This document shows, one piece after another, positions 9,779 through 21,503 of a stretch of 64,000 nt of DNA. The notes below the pieces were generated by a model that saw only the letters and a program-made list of their open reading frames with translations, was not told where the DNA came from and made no database searches. A program made the translations under genes and the position numbers. The stretch comes from Owenia fusiformis (lineage: Eukaryota; Annelida; Polychaeta; Sabellida; Oweniidae). The stretch is from NCBI GenBank assembly GCA_903813345.2, contig CAIIXF020000011.1, positions 26,590,166 through 26,654,165 of the forward strand, read 5' to 3'. Every line of letters begins with the position of its first letter. Positions within the stretch are counted from its first letter, which is position 1.

Positions 9779-12700
9779 ATGGAAAAACTTTCAGATCCAG
9801 TTTTGCTGCACATTCTCCAGTATCTGCCCATTGAGAACCGAATGATGGTGTCATGCTGCAACAAAAGATTCCTACGGCTGTGTTTTGACAAGTTTTTGAC
9901 AAGGTTTTTATCAGAAGGGAAGTGGTCCTAATTATCGCACGGTCCTAATTATCGCACGATTGTCCTAAATAGCTAAAATATGCACCCACCATCTTTTAAA
10001 CCAGTGTTACGAAAAACAGTTCAACACCATTACTCCCAATCTTCATGATTTATTCATATATTTAGAAATATCTCTTCATTTTTGAAGAATTGTTTACTTC
10101 CGCCATTGTCATAAATGCTTTTGCGCAAGAAGTGAAATTCGTCTGACAAATTTTGACCCCCTCCAAATAAAGACAGAAAAGTAAGTGTATAATGTATATT
10201 TTGTTGATATTTTACACTAAAACTGATAGAAAAATGATTACAGCATATGTATGTATCTGTTATAAACAGAGAAATGTATACAGTATCGTGAAATGACATC
10301 TGAAACACAACTGTGCGATAATTAGGACGACTGTGCGATAATTAGGACCACCGCACATGCGAGTCTAAGGGGTCTTAAAGTGTAAGCGTTCGGAGATTGA
10401 GAAATGTCAAACACTACTGAGATTTTAGAGGAAAGGTTGATCTTTCGTCTCATATTCTCAAAGTAAGTTGAAGTTATCATATATGAAATCGTCAGTAGTT
10501 TCCCTGAGTACCCGTGCGATGATAGGACGACTTCCCCAATTTCTCAAGATTCACAGGCACATACAGTTGGGGACATAAATAAATGACAGGTAGATTTGCT
10601 GAAGTGAGGATTTCCAATGTTAAAAATAAGAGAATTTACAAGAGGCCATAAATCAGTGGATGAGATTATACAAAATGTAAAATATACAAATTTTAAGGGA
10701 TATTTATCTAGACAATATTGGAAATTATGGGCTTTCAGACCACCATAATTAGGAAATGGTGATCGAAAATCGACCTGTCATTTATTTTTGTCCCCAACTG
10801 TAGTCATATAAATCCGACCATCGTATGCTTTATTTGTCATTATTTTTTGATAATTTGGATATTTATTTTTTGTTATTTTCTTGCATACTAGGGTCGTACA
10901 CACTTGTCGGTTGTAAATTGAGGGAAATGCTTTCCTGGCCTGTTTAGGCAACCAAAATCACACAAATTATGTATTAGAATATGCTCTTCATCGATAATGT
11001 ATTTAATCCTACCTTACATATGTCAAACGCTTGATAATTGAAGAAGTATAAGATTTTTTCTGGAAACAAATTTTTTCGCCATGTGTAGATGCATTCTGGG
11101 TAATGATTGTGTAAAAGTAAAACTCTAGGTGAAGCGAAAAACAAAATTACCACGGACGTCAAGTACGTTTCTGGCGAAAGCTGGAGCATAGATTATTTAG
11201 AGGACTGGAAACAAGATGGCAGTCTATTTCAATTCTGGCAGTTCATTTTGGCCTATTTCTCACTATTGACTCAGTTGTTCATCTAGTTTTACTTACCTTA
11301 GATGCTTAGTAATCTATTTAGTATAAATTTGTTTCCAAAATTATTGTAATTTGCGATAATTAGCACTAAAAGTACTTTGAACAGATCAGCTGCCATTTGC
11401 TTGGCTTAATCGTACCAGTCCACAAAAACAGTGAAATCATATTAAAGATACCAATTAAACTTTAAAATTGAGGCAGATGCGATACAAAAAGACTCTATTA
11501 ATACAGATATACAGGTTACAGTCACCAAGATGAGCTAATTTCAGGCGAGATTCGGGAAATAAAAAGGTAGGTCATTCTGGTTTCCAGTCCTCTAAATAAT
11601 CTATGCTCCGGCTTTCGCCAGAAACTTACTTGACGTCCGTGGAAATTACAATAAATAACGGCAGCCATATTGAGATCGAGATTTCAACTCGAAAAAGTTT
11701 ATCATCGTCTTATGACAATTGAATCGCCTTCTCAGACACCAAGGAGGGTGAAGAAACCGAAAACAGATATGTTGGTAATAAATAAATATGATTTCGTTCT
11801 GGTTGCATGATTTCACATTTAGACTGTATTCAGTGACCTTGAGTGACCTTGAGAGCCATATTGGAAATTGGTTCAAACATATACGAAAATGATTACATTT
11901 CTTCAATTATCAAGTGTTTCCTGTGTTTAAGGTAAGATTTAATACATTCTGGTTGAAGCATTGGATTCATTATCTTATCTGTGTAACTTTTGTTGGGCAT
12001 AGAGGGCAGAAAAGCATTTACCGCAATATACTGGGCTTAATATCCTCGACGCAAATGTTGAAAACAAAAATAAAAAACAAATATCCAAATCGTCAAAAAG
12101 AAACGTGAAACAACAACATTAAGTCGAGTTCACTTGACTACAGGCACAGGAAGTTGTATCAAGTCCTTCTTGGGCCTAACAGAGCTTTTCGCACTTCCCC
12201 GCTCTCAGAACAGATGTAATCTGTTCTGAGTACATCTGTTCTGAGAGTGGGGAAGGGCAAAAAGCTCTGTTAGGCCCAAAAAGGACTTGATACAACTTCC
12301 TGTGTTCACAGGCCATGCTCAGATTTTTATTACGAACGACCTCCACGAAGTGGGCGGTACCCTTCGTACTATGGAATGGGCGTTGACCATTCATGTGACC
12401 TAAGTTCCGCCTTTATTAGCTTTGGCAAATCATTGAGGCAACTGCGAAGTTGTCAAATGGTGTGATTGTGATCGAAGATATGACGTATCACATAAATCTA
12501 TGACTTCAGTCACATATTTACAAAAGCAACTTAAGCAAACAAATAATGGAAATGTCACACATTATATTATGACGTCATAACAATCAATATTACCTCACCA
12601 ACAACAAAAACCAACAACAAAAGACCAACAAAACAATCATTTAATTTGTTCATTGTCATTCTCCATGGTATTTTCATAAAAGTGGATCAGTTTTTACCAG

Positions 12701-15700
12701 AGCATTATGCCCAGCATGTGGCCTTCGTATTTTCTCATGAAATTCACTGGATTACCTTGTTTGTTTGTTTTGTTCACAGGTGCTCCCTCAGGGTAATAAA
12801 ACCAGTCTTTTGTATATGCCATTTTAACTATTCCATCAAACACCAAAAGCAATCATCAAAGGTATACTGCTTTAGAGTAAGTTAATGCAGTATTAAAGTT
12901 CAGAGACACATATTATACAGTGCGTATCAAAAAAAAACGCAACAGATTGTTATCTTGGAAAAGCACAAAACCAGTGAAAACAGCATTGATTTCATTCAAT
13001 GCACCATAAAGCCAGGTGTCTCCTCTTTACAATAATATATCATTCATTGATATTTGGTCATGGTTGGGTGAGTAATCAATCCATTTGCAAAGTGGGCCAA
13101 AATTAGCTTCGGGCCAAGTTATAAACATTGCAAAAGTCAGTGTACGGAGCCCAATGCAATAGTCACAATAATTCAATTCAGGGGAACTTCCATTGGCACT
13201 TAGCCCTTGCACTGATTTTTTCAATATCTAAAACTTGGTACAGAGCCGATTTTGACCCACTGTGCAAATGGAAGGATTTCTCACCCAACCATTACCACAT
13301 GTGAATGAATGACATGTCATTGCAAAGAAGAGAGACGTGGCTTTATGGTACATTAAATGAAATTGATGTAGTCATCACTAGTTTTGTGATTTTATGAGAT
13401 AACTACTTGTTGCGTTTTTTTTTGATAAATAATTTAAAAATGTTTCTGCAATTATTTTCTTATCTTTCTCTTTTGCAGGGAGACCAAACTTGGTGGCTGT
13501 TACAAAATGTCAGAGACTCGCTTTAAAGCATACATAAAACAAAGTAACAATGGCCAAGACATAGAAATCTTGAATCTCAACCATGTGTATTGGATGACTC
13601 GACAAGCCCTGGTCGCCAAAATAAAAATGTGTACAAATCTACGAGAGTTATATGTAATTGGAACAAAACTAATTTCAGTAGATATTGGATCAATTCTGAC
13701 TTTATTACCAAAACTGACCATCCTCTCATTTACCTTTAGAAAAGGATCAGACTTAGAAGCAGTCAATTTTACAGGGTGTGATGTAGTTCTGTCTCAGTTG
13801 GAACGACTGTGTTTACAGGTACATTACCCGAACCCTAATGATAAAGAGTTGGAAATTGTAGGTTATGATGGGGATATAGGGGAACTACATTCATTCATAG
13901 ATATGTGCACGTCACTCTCTGAGATTCACATAACTACAGGTAAGTTGAACTTTTTATCATCGCAACATTTGTGATGTAGTCAGAGTCATTTTTAATTGAA
14001 ACAAAATCTGGGTGTATCGTTGTTCGTTTAACTTCCATGCTTTACTTTGAACAATCAATGGAAGTTAGAATGAAGTTAAAAGTAAAAGTTTTGAGTAATT
14101 TATTCTCAGACTAATTGTAAGGCCTGAGTCAATCTTGAATCGCGCAGTGCATCCTTCACAAAGTACTCATAATTTAAAATGTTTGTTGAAGTTTAAGTGA
14201 ATATTTTCTTTATATTTTTAGGGATCTGCCACAAGATGCCTGATGAAACATTTAGTTTTATGGTGGAGACAAACGCTTTGAAAAACCTCTGTGTGTATAC
14301 TCAATCTTTTGAATGGGATGTCACAACTTACATGATGTTCAAAGGACTTGCAAAATCAGTCGGCAAACTGAAAGTCCCGTGGAAGACATTCCACATACCC
14401 AGCTTCTACCTCTCAGAAATGAAATCAGACCCTGACATAAAGGATATCTTACAAAATAGCTCAAAACTTACCAGCCTTGATATTGGAAATTGTGACATAT
14501 TTTCATCATTACCATGTGAAGAAATCCCAATATCAGATTCAGTAGAACTTGAATTTTTACGAGTCAATAGCTGGGGTCTGGACAGTAAAGACCTGCAACA
14601 GCTGCTATCAAACTTTTCACAGCTGCGTTCATTAAGTCTTTCAGAGTGTTTTGTTGTTTTAGTGGAGCGTGGAGTGAATAATGCTAGCATGGATGGCATT
14701 GAAGCAATACAAAAATATGCTCCTAATCTGGAATACTTGAATCTCTCAGACATTTGCAACCCTCTGCATCATAGAGATCTGGAAACACAAATTCAATGTG
14801 CAGATGCTCACACCACTGTCCCAGAGATTGTCAGCAAATTAAAAAGTTAGTTAATGTTTTGGAGCTGTAACACTGCTGGTTTTACCTAATTTGCTATAGT
14901 AGTTCTGATGATGATAAACATAAGCTCTATTATGTCACTACCACAAGTGGTGACATATTGTAATATTATCCTATTTTTGTGGACAGTGTTCGGTGAGCAG
15001 TTGTCAGCGTTTGGAGTTCAGTGTCTGTAGCAAATGGCAGGTGGTGACATTTTGCATGTTTATGCCTTGATATATTACTGCTTTATTTGAGTATATTACT
15101 TCCTTTCCTCAATATACAGAATTCTTGTTGGAAATTGTGAAGTTATTTGTGAGTGCTTATCAGTCTTTTCTCCTTGGTAAAGTGCTTGAAAGTGCCACAC
15201 TTTAATTTTCTCTAATCGCAGTAAGATAATAGTACATGTATTATATGAATGAGGCCCATTTTTATGTCACGACTCACCACCATACATGTATTTACACAAT
15301 AAGATATCAATTGATGAATATTTAATGCAGAGCAGCTGTAGAGTATATTTATAAACCTTTGCAATATCATCTAAAATAAAACGATTGATAATGTTGTTTT
15401 TTAGATATATACAGGATGTCAAAAAACAACGGCACCCCCCTCTACAGCAAAAAGTACTTAATATTACACGGTGTGTCATATCTCATTTTAAAGACAATTT
15501 AATTCTGGAGTTACCTGAGAAATTTCAGCTTTATATCATATAATTTTACAGATTTACAGCTGATTCTTAGTAGTTGGTAATCCGCCAGTTGCTGCTCAAA
15601 CAGCAGCTTATCTGGATCGATATGATTTCAATGAAAATTCAGATAAAGGTGTAGCATTGCATAATCCTCTAAGCACTTTCCTCGAATTCTTCAGAAATAC

Positions 15701-18700
15701 ATCCTCACTGTATCTTTTTTCAAGAGGCACTTCGTCCATCAGTTCCTATACCCGGTTTTTCAGAACTGAACCCATATGTTCAGTGCAGTTGAAATCTTAG
15801 CTAATTCTTTCATATTCCACTTTCTGAAGATTTGACCTTTAACCAGTAACAGAGCAGCAAATAAGGTACCAAAGTAGCAAACTTAAAAACAATGTAGCTT
15901 TTTAATATAAAGTTTTATTAAATGAAATTTGAGGAGTAACTCCAGAATTAAATTATCTTTCAAATGATGTATGACACAATATGGAACATTCAGGACTTTT
16001 TGCTGTAGAGGGGGGTGCCGTTGTTTTTTGACACCCTGTATATGTGCTCTTCTTGGAATCTCTCAATATCTTACCTTTTTAAATTTCAATTTGGAAACAA
16101 TTAACACTGTGTGCTCTCATTAGAGAATACTATACTTGATCAATAATGTTTTATGTTTCAGAACTGAAAGGACTGGCTCTGCCACTATGTCACTTAGATC
16201 AGCAAACAAAGACAAAAGAGGACATCTTTAGTCGGTTAACGAATGTGATACATACCAGGGAAAGTAAAAATTCAAAAAATGCAGCTGAAAACAATGAGAA
16301 AAGTATGTTTGTTTTAATGTCTTGAAACCATTCTGAGAAAAATCACTTTGTAATTGAGTCTTTATGACAGAATAAACACTCAAAAGTTTGTATTTGAAAC
16401 CAGAGTGTGCCTTAGACCGTCCCATTATCTGTATATCTGAGGCCCAGGAATACATTTTGAAAGCCCAGGCCTGTAGCCAGGGGGGTTCGATGGGTTCGAG
16501 TGAACATCCCCCCTGGCCAAAAATTCTTTCAAAATCATGCAGTTTTTCATCATTCTGAGCACATTTTAAGTGATCTTGGCCATTTTTGGACCAAAATTGT
16601 CAAAAGTGAACCCCCCTGGAAATTTTCAAAAAGTGAACCCCCTTGGCAATTCCTGGCTACGAACCTGAAGCCCTTAAGGGTACTGAGTTTTATTATTGTA
16701 TTACAGGTTCATTTATTGTATTTCAGAAGAGGTCGTACCTTCATGTATGGAGATGCTAGTCAATGGATGTCCAGAAATGCAAGAGTTTGAACTAGCAAAC
16801 AGTCATTTTACATCCTCCCTACATAGAAGTCATCGCACTGGTGGGCAGATCAGTCCTAGCAATCACAAATTTAACTATTGGTAAGTAGTGCTCTCTGTAA
16901 TGTTATTATGTCGCCACGAGAGTGTTAGGCAGTCAGTGGTCAGCATCTGTAACAAATAGCTGGTGGTGACAATTGTTAACACTGACAATGTTATATCTGG
17001 AGTTATGGTATATGCACAGTGTTCTTAAGTTCTTAAGTGAGTGCAAAATGTTCATTTAGTTGAACAATTACATAATTTTTAGTTACAATTTGGTAGTATT
17101 AATGCTGAGTAATGAAACGTTTGTATTGATAATGATATTTTTGTTGCATACTGTTGACAATGACTAATGACCCTGGGAACATCTTAATTTTTCAGTGATG
17201 GTGCACAAAATGTCCTTGCAAGTGAACTCGTCTATATATCTAAATGGCACCAACTGAGACGCCTTGTCCTGTCAGCAATTCCCAGTGAGTATAATTACGC
17301 ATATTTCATATCAAACTAAAATGACAGACTGTTATTGGTCAGATCACATCACATGTAGTTTTTTTTGAAAAATAAATGGACCTATTGTAAAGATAAATGG
17401 TGCTTTATCAAACATAACTTCAAACATAACTTCTAACCCCATATCTGTCCTATGCTTCATCATTCCCACCCCTCATCTGTGTCCCTGTCTTTGATTTAGA
17501 TGTGGATTCAGGGCAGTTCCTTGTGGAAATATCAGAGAATTGTCCAAACATCAGTGAGCTGTTGATTGCCTTCCTGGGTGCGACAGATGTGTGTGAATAC
17601 CAGCTAGCTCTGAACAAGGCTCTACCTAACATGCAGAACCTTCAACTGTTCAGGTAAAATCATATACTTGTATAGGGGAAGCTTAGCTACACATTTTCTA
17701 AAAAACTTGTACATTAATGTTTAGGTTTATGGTCCTCTATGTATTGTTTGCTTGGCTGATTTAGTATAAAGGTATGTGGAAAATAATTGTAATTAGATCC
17801 CTGGAAAAGTGAATTGAGAGTGGGACAGTAATCTCCAAGGGTCAAACTATTACAAGCTTACATACAGGTTGGCTTGAATAGCTTAACCTGCCTGTTAAAA
17901 ATTCAACAAGGTTTCCAATGTTCAGGGAATAATCATAAGGAGTGAACTTTTATATTACATTCCTAATATCAACTTTGTATGATAAATGAGGGAGAGAAGT
18001 TGACCATCAATATAGATCTTGGTTTCAAATACAGGGTGTATATAAAGTCTCCTTATACAGACTTTGTATTTAATTGCAACATTATGGACACCCTGTACTG
18101 TTGGTGATCACTTTTGAAATAATGCTTGTACAATAAATAATAATTGTGAGCTATAAATATCTCAAATGCGTTTATATTTTATTTTTTAGATTGGAGCAGC
18201 CTAATTTTGAGCTGAGCCCCGCGTTTTGGATTGCTTTGGGACACTGCAAAGGTTTACAGAGATTTTGCTGCATCGCCAAAGACAGCAAGTTTATCATAAA
18301 GCATGTTATAAGATTTGTGGAACAGGTGAGTTGTGTACATTTTTTTTGTTATGGCACCACCATAAGTGGTGACATATTGTTATAGTCTCCAACTTTTTTG
18401 GGGATGGTGTTTGGAGGTTGATGGTTGGTGTTAAGTGTTCGGCAGGCGGTGCTTGTAACAAATGGCAGGTAGTGGCATTTTGCATGCTAATGCCTTGTAT
18501 ATCATTTAATGGTATCTGTTAATTAATGTCTCTCATAAGCCACACTGTCTCGGGCAATATTTTAGAAATCATGTTAATTTGAAATATCCTTTTTACCACA
18601 AATCTGTCTTGAGATGAAAATAAATCAATAAAGATAATATAATTATTATTTAGTGTGATATTAACATGTAGGAAGTCTCCCTGGCTGTTTTTCATGAGTG

Positions 18701-19714
18701 ATCCTTTAAATCAAAATGGCTGGTCAATTCAAAATGGCTGCCATTTACAACTTTGGTCATATTTAAATAAAATGTTTTCTAGGTTTACAACCACTCTGTT
18801 CAATGGGGCATTTTGATCAAAATTGCTGCTTGTATCAAAATGCCATTTGGCTATGTCCTGATGGATGATTTGATAACTTATGTTTTTATTTTGTAGGATT
18901 TGTTTGTTACTCTATGACTCTATGAAGTTGCTTATGTTCTTGTCTTGCCATTTTGTGATTTAGCACAGGGTGCCCAAGAACATTACATTTGGTGATTTCA
19001 TACAGTACATGATTTCATGATAGGACAGGGTGTCTCATAAGTCTGAATGGATCATATTTATTAGGATTCTAAGTGAATATATGATTTGACAAGTAAATAC
19101 AGGGTGTCCAGAATATCATATTTAGTTCATAAATATTGGCTTTCATGGTTTATTCCTTACAGAGCTACCTGAATTGAAATGGAAAGTATGAATTATTTTT
19201 TGTTGTTTTCAGTGTAAGCAACTGGCAGCTCTGCAATTGTTTTCGGGATCAACAGTTATTGCAGGGAAACACTTGATGAAAGCACTTATATCAAGGTAAG
19301 TACATGTTCTATAACATGCAGGGTGTAGTATATGATATCACACTGTACAGATCTTCCACTGTGTTGTCAAGTTAACTTTATGACAGAGCAACTAATACTA
19401 GTCCCAACAGGAATAATAGAACAGTATATGTACCAGTAATTCAGTATTGAAGTAGAGGTGTCAAAGTATTTGCTTTAAATTATATTGTAAAAAAGTTTAG
19501 TCCAAAAAATGTTTCCAATTTTGTGACAATTTAATTAAAATTGTGATTTGCATGATGGGACATCCATCTACTGAATGTTGTTTTTACAAATAGTTCATAA
19601 ATAAATTTGCTTGATTCGTCTGAAGAGGTAATTAATAATATTATGATCTGAGGGTTGCAGATATGTCTTTTTCTCTATAGACATGTTAAGCACTGTATGC
19701 TGACACTCGTTTAA
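9779..19714 (+). CDS. F-box / leucine-rich-repeat protein (FBXL-like)
   Basis: Ten coding exons join in frame to 666 residues: 9779-9903, 13479-13939, 14222-14845, 16162-16302, 16727-16880, 17196-17284, 17500-17653, 18190-18325, 19213-19295 and 19681-19714 (TAA). Every junction has AG/GT borders and matching phase. Exon 1 is an F-box: MEKLSDPVLLHILQYLP, then a Cys-rich second half. F-boxes bind SKP1 in SCF ubiquitin ligases, so the product probably selects substrates for ubiquitination. The rest holds leucine-rich segments such as LRELYVIGTKL, LTSLDIGNCDIF, LRSLSLSECFVVL, LEYLNLSDI and LRRLVLSAI, spaced as in a curved repeat domain. A polar insert lies at the end of exon 4 (ESKNSKNAAENNEK). 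I cannot assign a vertebrate orthologue. The ATG at 9779 opens the F-box. The short last exon (11 codons) is the weakest part of the model. Confidence 0.82.
9916..10542. mobile_element. MITE with iterated terminal motif TCCTAATTATCGCAC
   Basis: The left end has two tandem copies of GTCCTAATTATCGCACG at 9924-9958. The right side has two inverted copies at 10312-10350, and a further inverted, diverged copy within GGGGAAGTCGTCCTA (complement) ends near 10540. The outer boundaries match as GGGAAGT(G/C)GTCCTA. No convincing target duplication was found. It lies in intron 1 of the F-box gene only about 12 bp past the donor. Confidence 0.65.
10564..10801. mobile_element. Tc1/mariner-like MITE, TA target
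   Basis: Ends CAGTTGGGGACA and its complement enclose 238 bp and are flanked by TA on both sides (10562-10563, 10802-10803). The inverted match extends through a ATAAATGACAGGT-type segment. There is no transposase frame. Confidence 0.75.
11150..11642. mobile_element. Inverted-repeat element, 6-bp TSD
   Basis: Arms of about 60-65 bp begin CCACGGACGTCAAGTA and continue through a GCATAGATTATTTAGAGG segment. The 493-bp element is flanked by AAATTA on both sides (11144-11149, 11643-11648). No coding capacity is visible and the superfamily is uncertain. Confidence 0.72.
12145..12304. mobile_element. Short hairpin MITE
   Basis: 160 bp that folds almost end to end: CACAGGAAGTTGTATCAAG is repeated as its complement at the right end. 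The centre is a second hairpin built on CTCAGAACAGATGTA repeats. No clear target duplication is seen. It lies in intron 1 of the F-box gene. Confidence 0.65.
12927..13425. mobile_element. Tc1/mariner-like foldback MITE, TA target
   Basis: Ends TCAAAAAAAAACGCAAC and its complement are flanked by TA. The inner parts of both arms also match in inverted orientation, including the AATCAATCCATTTGCA side and the CACCCAACCAT side. About 500 bp, no transposase. It ends about 50 bp before F-box exon 2, so it sits close to that exon's branch region. Confidence 0.7.
14932..15062 (+). repeat. Intronic repeat family, copy 1
   Basis: A segment of about 130 bp, from ATGTCACTACCACAAGTGG to GCAGGTGGTGACATTTTGCATG, recurs in two other introns of the same gene (about 16903-16990 and 18349-18500). 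A partial inverted copy lies near 45922-45956. The copies share GTGGTGACATATTGT and TAACAAATGGCAGGT-type phrases. No coding frame is conserved. Confidence 0.6.
15412..16038. mobile_element. Tc1/mariner-like MITE, TA target
   Basis: Ends CAGG(A/G)TGTCAAAAAACAAC and complement, continuing through a GGCACCCCCCTCTACAGC segment, enclose 627 bp with TA on both sides. Arms of about 100 bp match with scattered gaps. There is no transposase. It lies in intron 3 of the F-box gene. Confidence 0.75.
16466..16667. mobile_element. CAGGCCCGTAGCCAG-family element, 5-bp TSD (copy 1)
   Basis: Ends CAGGCCTGTAGCCAG and CTGGCTACGAACCTG enclose 202 bp rich in runs of G on the left and C on the right. AAGCC is duplicated exactly (16461-16465, 16668-16672). 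The family recurs at 32825-33014, about 50423-50562 and about 52095-52186. A CAGG terminus with a 5-bp duplication would suit a hAT5-type transposase. Confidence 0.75.
16903..16990 (+). repeat. Intronic repeat family, copy 2
   Basis: Shorter, diverged copy of the 14932-15062 repeat, with ATGTCGCCACGAGAGTG and then TAACAAATAGCTGGTGGTGA. Confidence 0.5.
18032..18095. mobile_element. Very short TA-flanked MITE
   Basis: CAGGGTGTATATAAAG and GGACACCCTG ends enclose 64 bp between TA dinucleotides. It belongs to the same loose ACAGGGTGTC end family as 15412-16038. Single ACAGGGTG-type ends also occur near 18965, 19025 and 19099. Confidence 0.45.
18349..18500 (+). repeat. Intronic repeat family, copy 3
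   Basis: Full-length relative of 14932-15062 in intron 8 of the F-box gene: GTGGTGACATATTGT near the start and TAACAAATGGCAGGTAGTGG near the end. Confidence 0.6.
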
Positions 19715-20034
19715 CTGTTATTGTATTCTATGTGTGCAAATACATACACAATGTGATACTATAAGTTATTCAATGATTCGAGTGAAATACAGAAAATATT
19801 CTGCCCGAGAAAGTCTGTATTTCAGGAGGCGTTTGCGCAGAATACATTTAATTAAGTCATGTGGACCAATCAGATTGCAGGGAATTTCAACATCATGGAA
19901 TAAATTTGTACATTGAATTTTTAGGGTAGGCAGGAAGAGGGCTGGATTCAGTGTGATTGTCTATCCCATCCTTGGAGATTCAGCAACTCTGAAACAACAT
20001 ATACACAGATTACCTCATTGTCACTATTCTCAGA

Positions 20035-20300
20035 TCACCATGTATTCAACTCAAGTTGCTCAAACATCCACTGATGCATGGTGGGAGGCCTAATATGGAC
20101 ATTCGGTACATACAGGATGGTCACTCATCACTATGTATTCAATTTGAATACTCCATACAGTCCCTGGCGCATGGTGGGAGGCCTAAAGGAAGGCAACGAA
20201 TACACCGAATGGACTGCTATGAAGAATGCAAAACTTTTACAAGGCAAATAGACAACATTGAAATGATTATGATGATGACAATCCTTTAATGGGAATCGTG
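20035..20300 (+). repeat. Possible LINE 3' remnant with internal duplication
   Basis: Two copies of GCATGGTGGGAGGCCTAA lie about 90 bp apart (20075 and 20169), each with an upstream ATGTATTCAA. The stretch ends in a short ATGATGATGACA run, as some non-LTR elements do. The short frame at 20056-20289 has Arg-rich, Cys-containing sequence (MDCYEECKTF). No reverse transcriptase is present, and the assignment is weak. Confidence 0.3.
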
Positions 20301-20662
20301 TATGGTTAGTGCACACCTAAACTTGCTAAAGTGTACACTGGCTCAAAGCATCCAGTTTAAAGTGTCCAGATTGATTACAATTTAGTGGTTAAAATTGTAG
20401 CTAATGGGATAACAAAGGTGGATGTTTGCATTTTTTATTGCTTTTTGATATTATATTGTTATATTTATCATAAAAATGATCTTAAAATGATTAACGTAAC
20501 AGGTCATTATAAATATTAAGATATATATCATTTATATGCTCCAGTTGTGCAATTATACCCATAGTGGAATTAAAATATACTTTTGTATACATTTTTACAT
20601 TTACTAGTATTTGTAATTTAATGTAATTTTTGAGATGTGCAATGGGAACAATAATGCATATA

Positions 20663-20840
20663 CAGTAAAACCTGTCTAATTGAACACCTCTCTCTAGTGA
20701 ACACCTCTGATTTTTAAACACCACTTCAAGACACATTTTACATTGACTCCTGTATGAAATCCCCTCTCTGTAGTGAACACCTACCTACAGTAAACGCTTT
20801 TTGTTGTTCCATAGGTGTTCACTATATAGAGGTTTTACTG
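20663..20840. mobile_element. CAGTAAAACCT-ended MITE, TA target
   Basis: CAGTAAAACCTGTCTAATTG at the left and its near complement ending GGTTTTACTG at the right are flanked by TA. The interior repeats GTGAACACCT-like words. This end type is seen in pogo/Tigger-like MITEs in many animals. A decayed relative lies at about 46435-46642. Confidence 0.65.
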
Positions 20841-20898
20841 TACATGTACCCCACTTAGTAAGTGTAGAAACCCAAATTCACTAATGAGCCTTGTCTTA

Positions 20899-21307
20899 GG
20901 GGAGGCATCAAAAGTTCGATGTCGGATCGGAAACTAAATAAATCTAGTTTTGACTCAGACCCCCCCTCCCCCCAAAACTAAATACCGTGAAAGTTGATCG
21001 CTTACTTCCGGTTTGAGAATTTGAAAAATTATTGCTAAACACGATCTAGTTTTTGTTAATTCCTATCGTAATTTGCGGCTTTTAACAACTATTGATAGAA
21101 TAGAATCCATTGGAATGATTCTGACGAAGAAAGCATCAGGTAAAATCTTTATTTTTAAACCATTCCAAGGCATTCTGAGTTGAAATTGCCAAAAATTTGA
21201 AATGTTGAAATGTGTCGGATAGCAAACTGAAATTGGTTTGAACCCCCTCCCCCCCTAACTAAATTTATTTAGTTTTCTATCCGACATCGAACTTTTGATG
21301 CCTCCCC
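20899..21307. mobile_element. PIF/Harbinger-like MITE, TTA target
   Basis: Ends GGGGAGGCATCAAAAGTTCG and complement enclose 409 bp. The 3-bp flank TTA is present on both sides (20896-20898, 21308-21310), which fits the TWA target of PIF/Harbinger. Inner arms carry matching C-rich tracts next to ACTAAAT words. No coding sequence. Confidence 0.75.
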
Positions 21308-21349
21308 TTACTGTGTGTTACTGTGTCTTGTGTTTTACTTGTTAGTATC

Positions 21350-21480
21350 CCGCTGAACATAGTTTGAGTAGGGATATAGAGAAGCCTTTGTTTGTCCATC
21401 CATCTGTTCTTCTGTTCATATGTCTTCTGGGGAATAACCAAAATTCTTGTTGCCAGATATGGTTCAGACTTTCAGGCTAA
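21350..21480 (+). repeat. Dispersed 'stop-and-start' repeat, copy 1
   Basis: GTTTGAGTAGGGATATAGAG followed by TTTGTCCATCCATCTG resembles 52925-52990 (CAGTGGGGATATAGTGAAG) and, inverted, 49190-49265. The family is unknown, and the copies share a CCATC/CTGTC-rich tract. Confidence 0.5.
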
Positions 21481-21503
21481 TACCTTTTTGGTACAATGCT
21501 TAA

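Noticed and set aside
12145-12304. Hairpin MITE as a microRNA precursor
   Set aside because: The foldback is long and almost perfect, and it ends in transposon-like termini. Nothing marks a Dicer-type 22-nt duplex, and no expression data are available.
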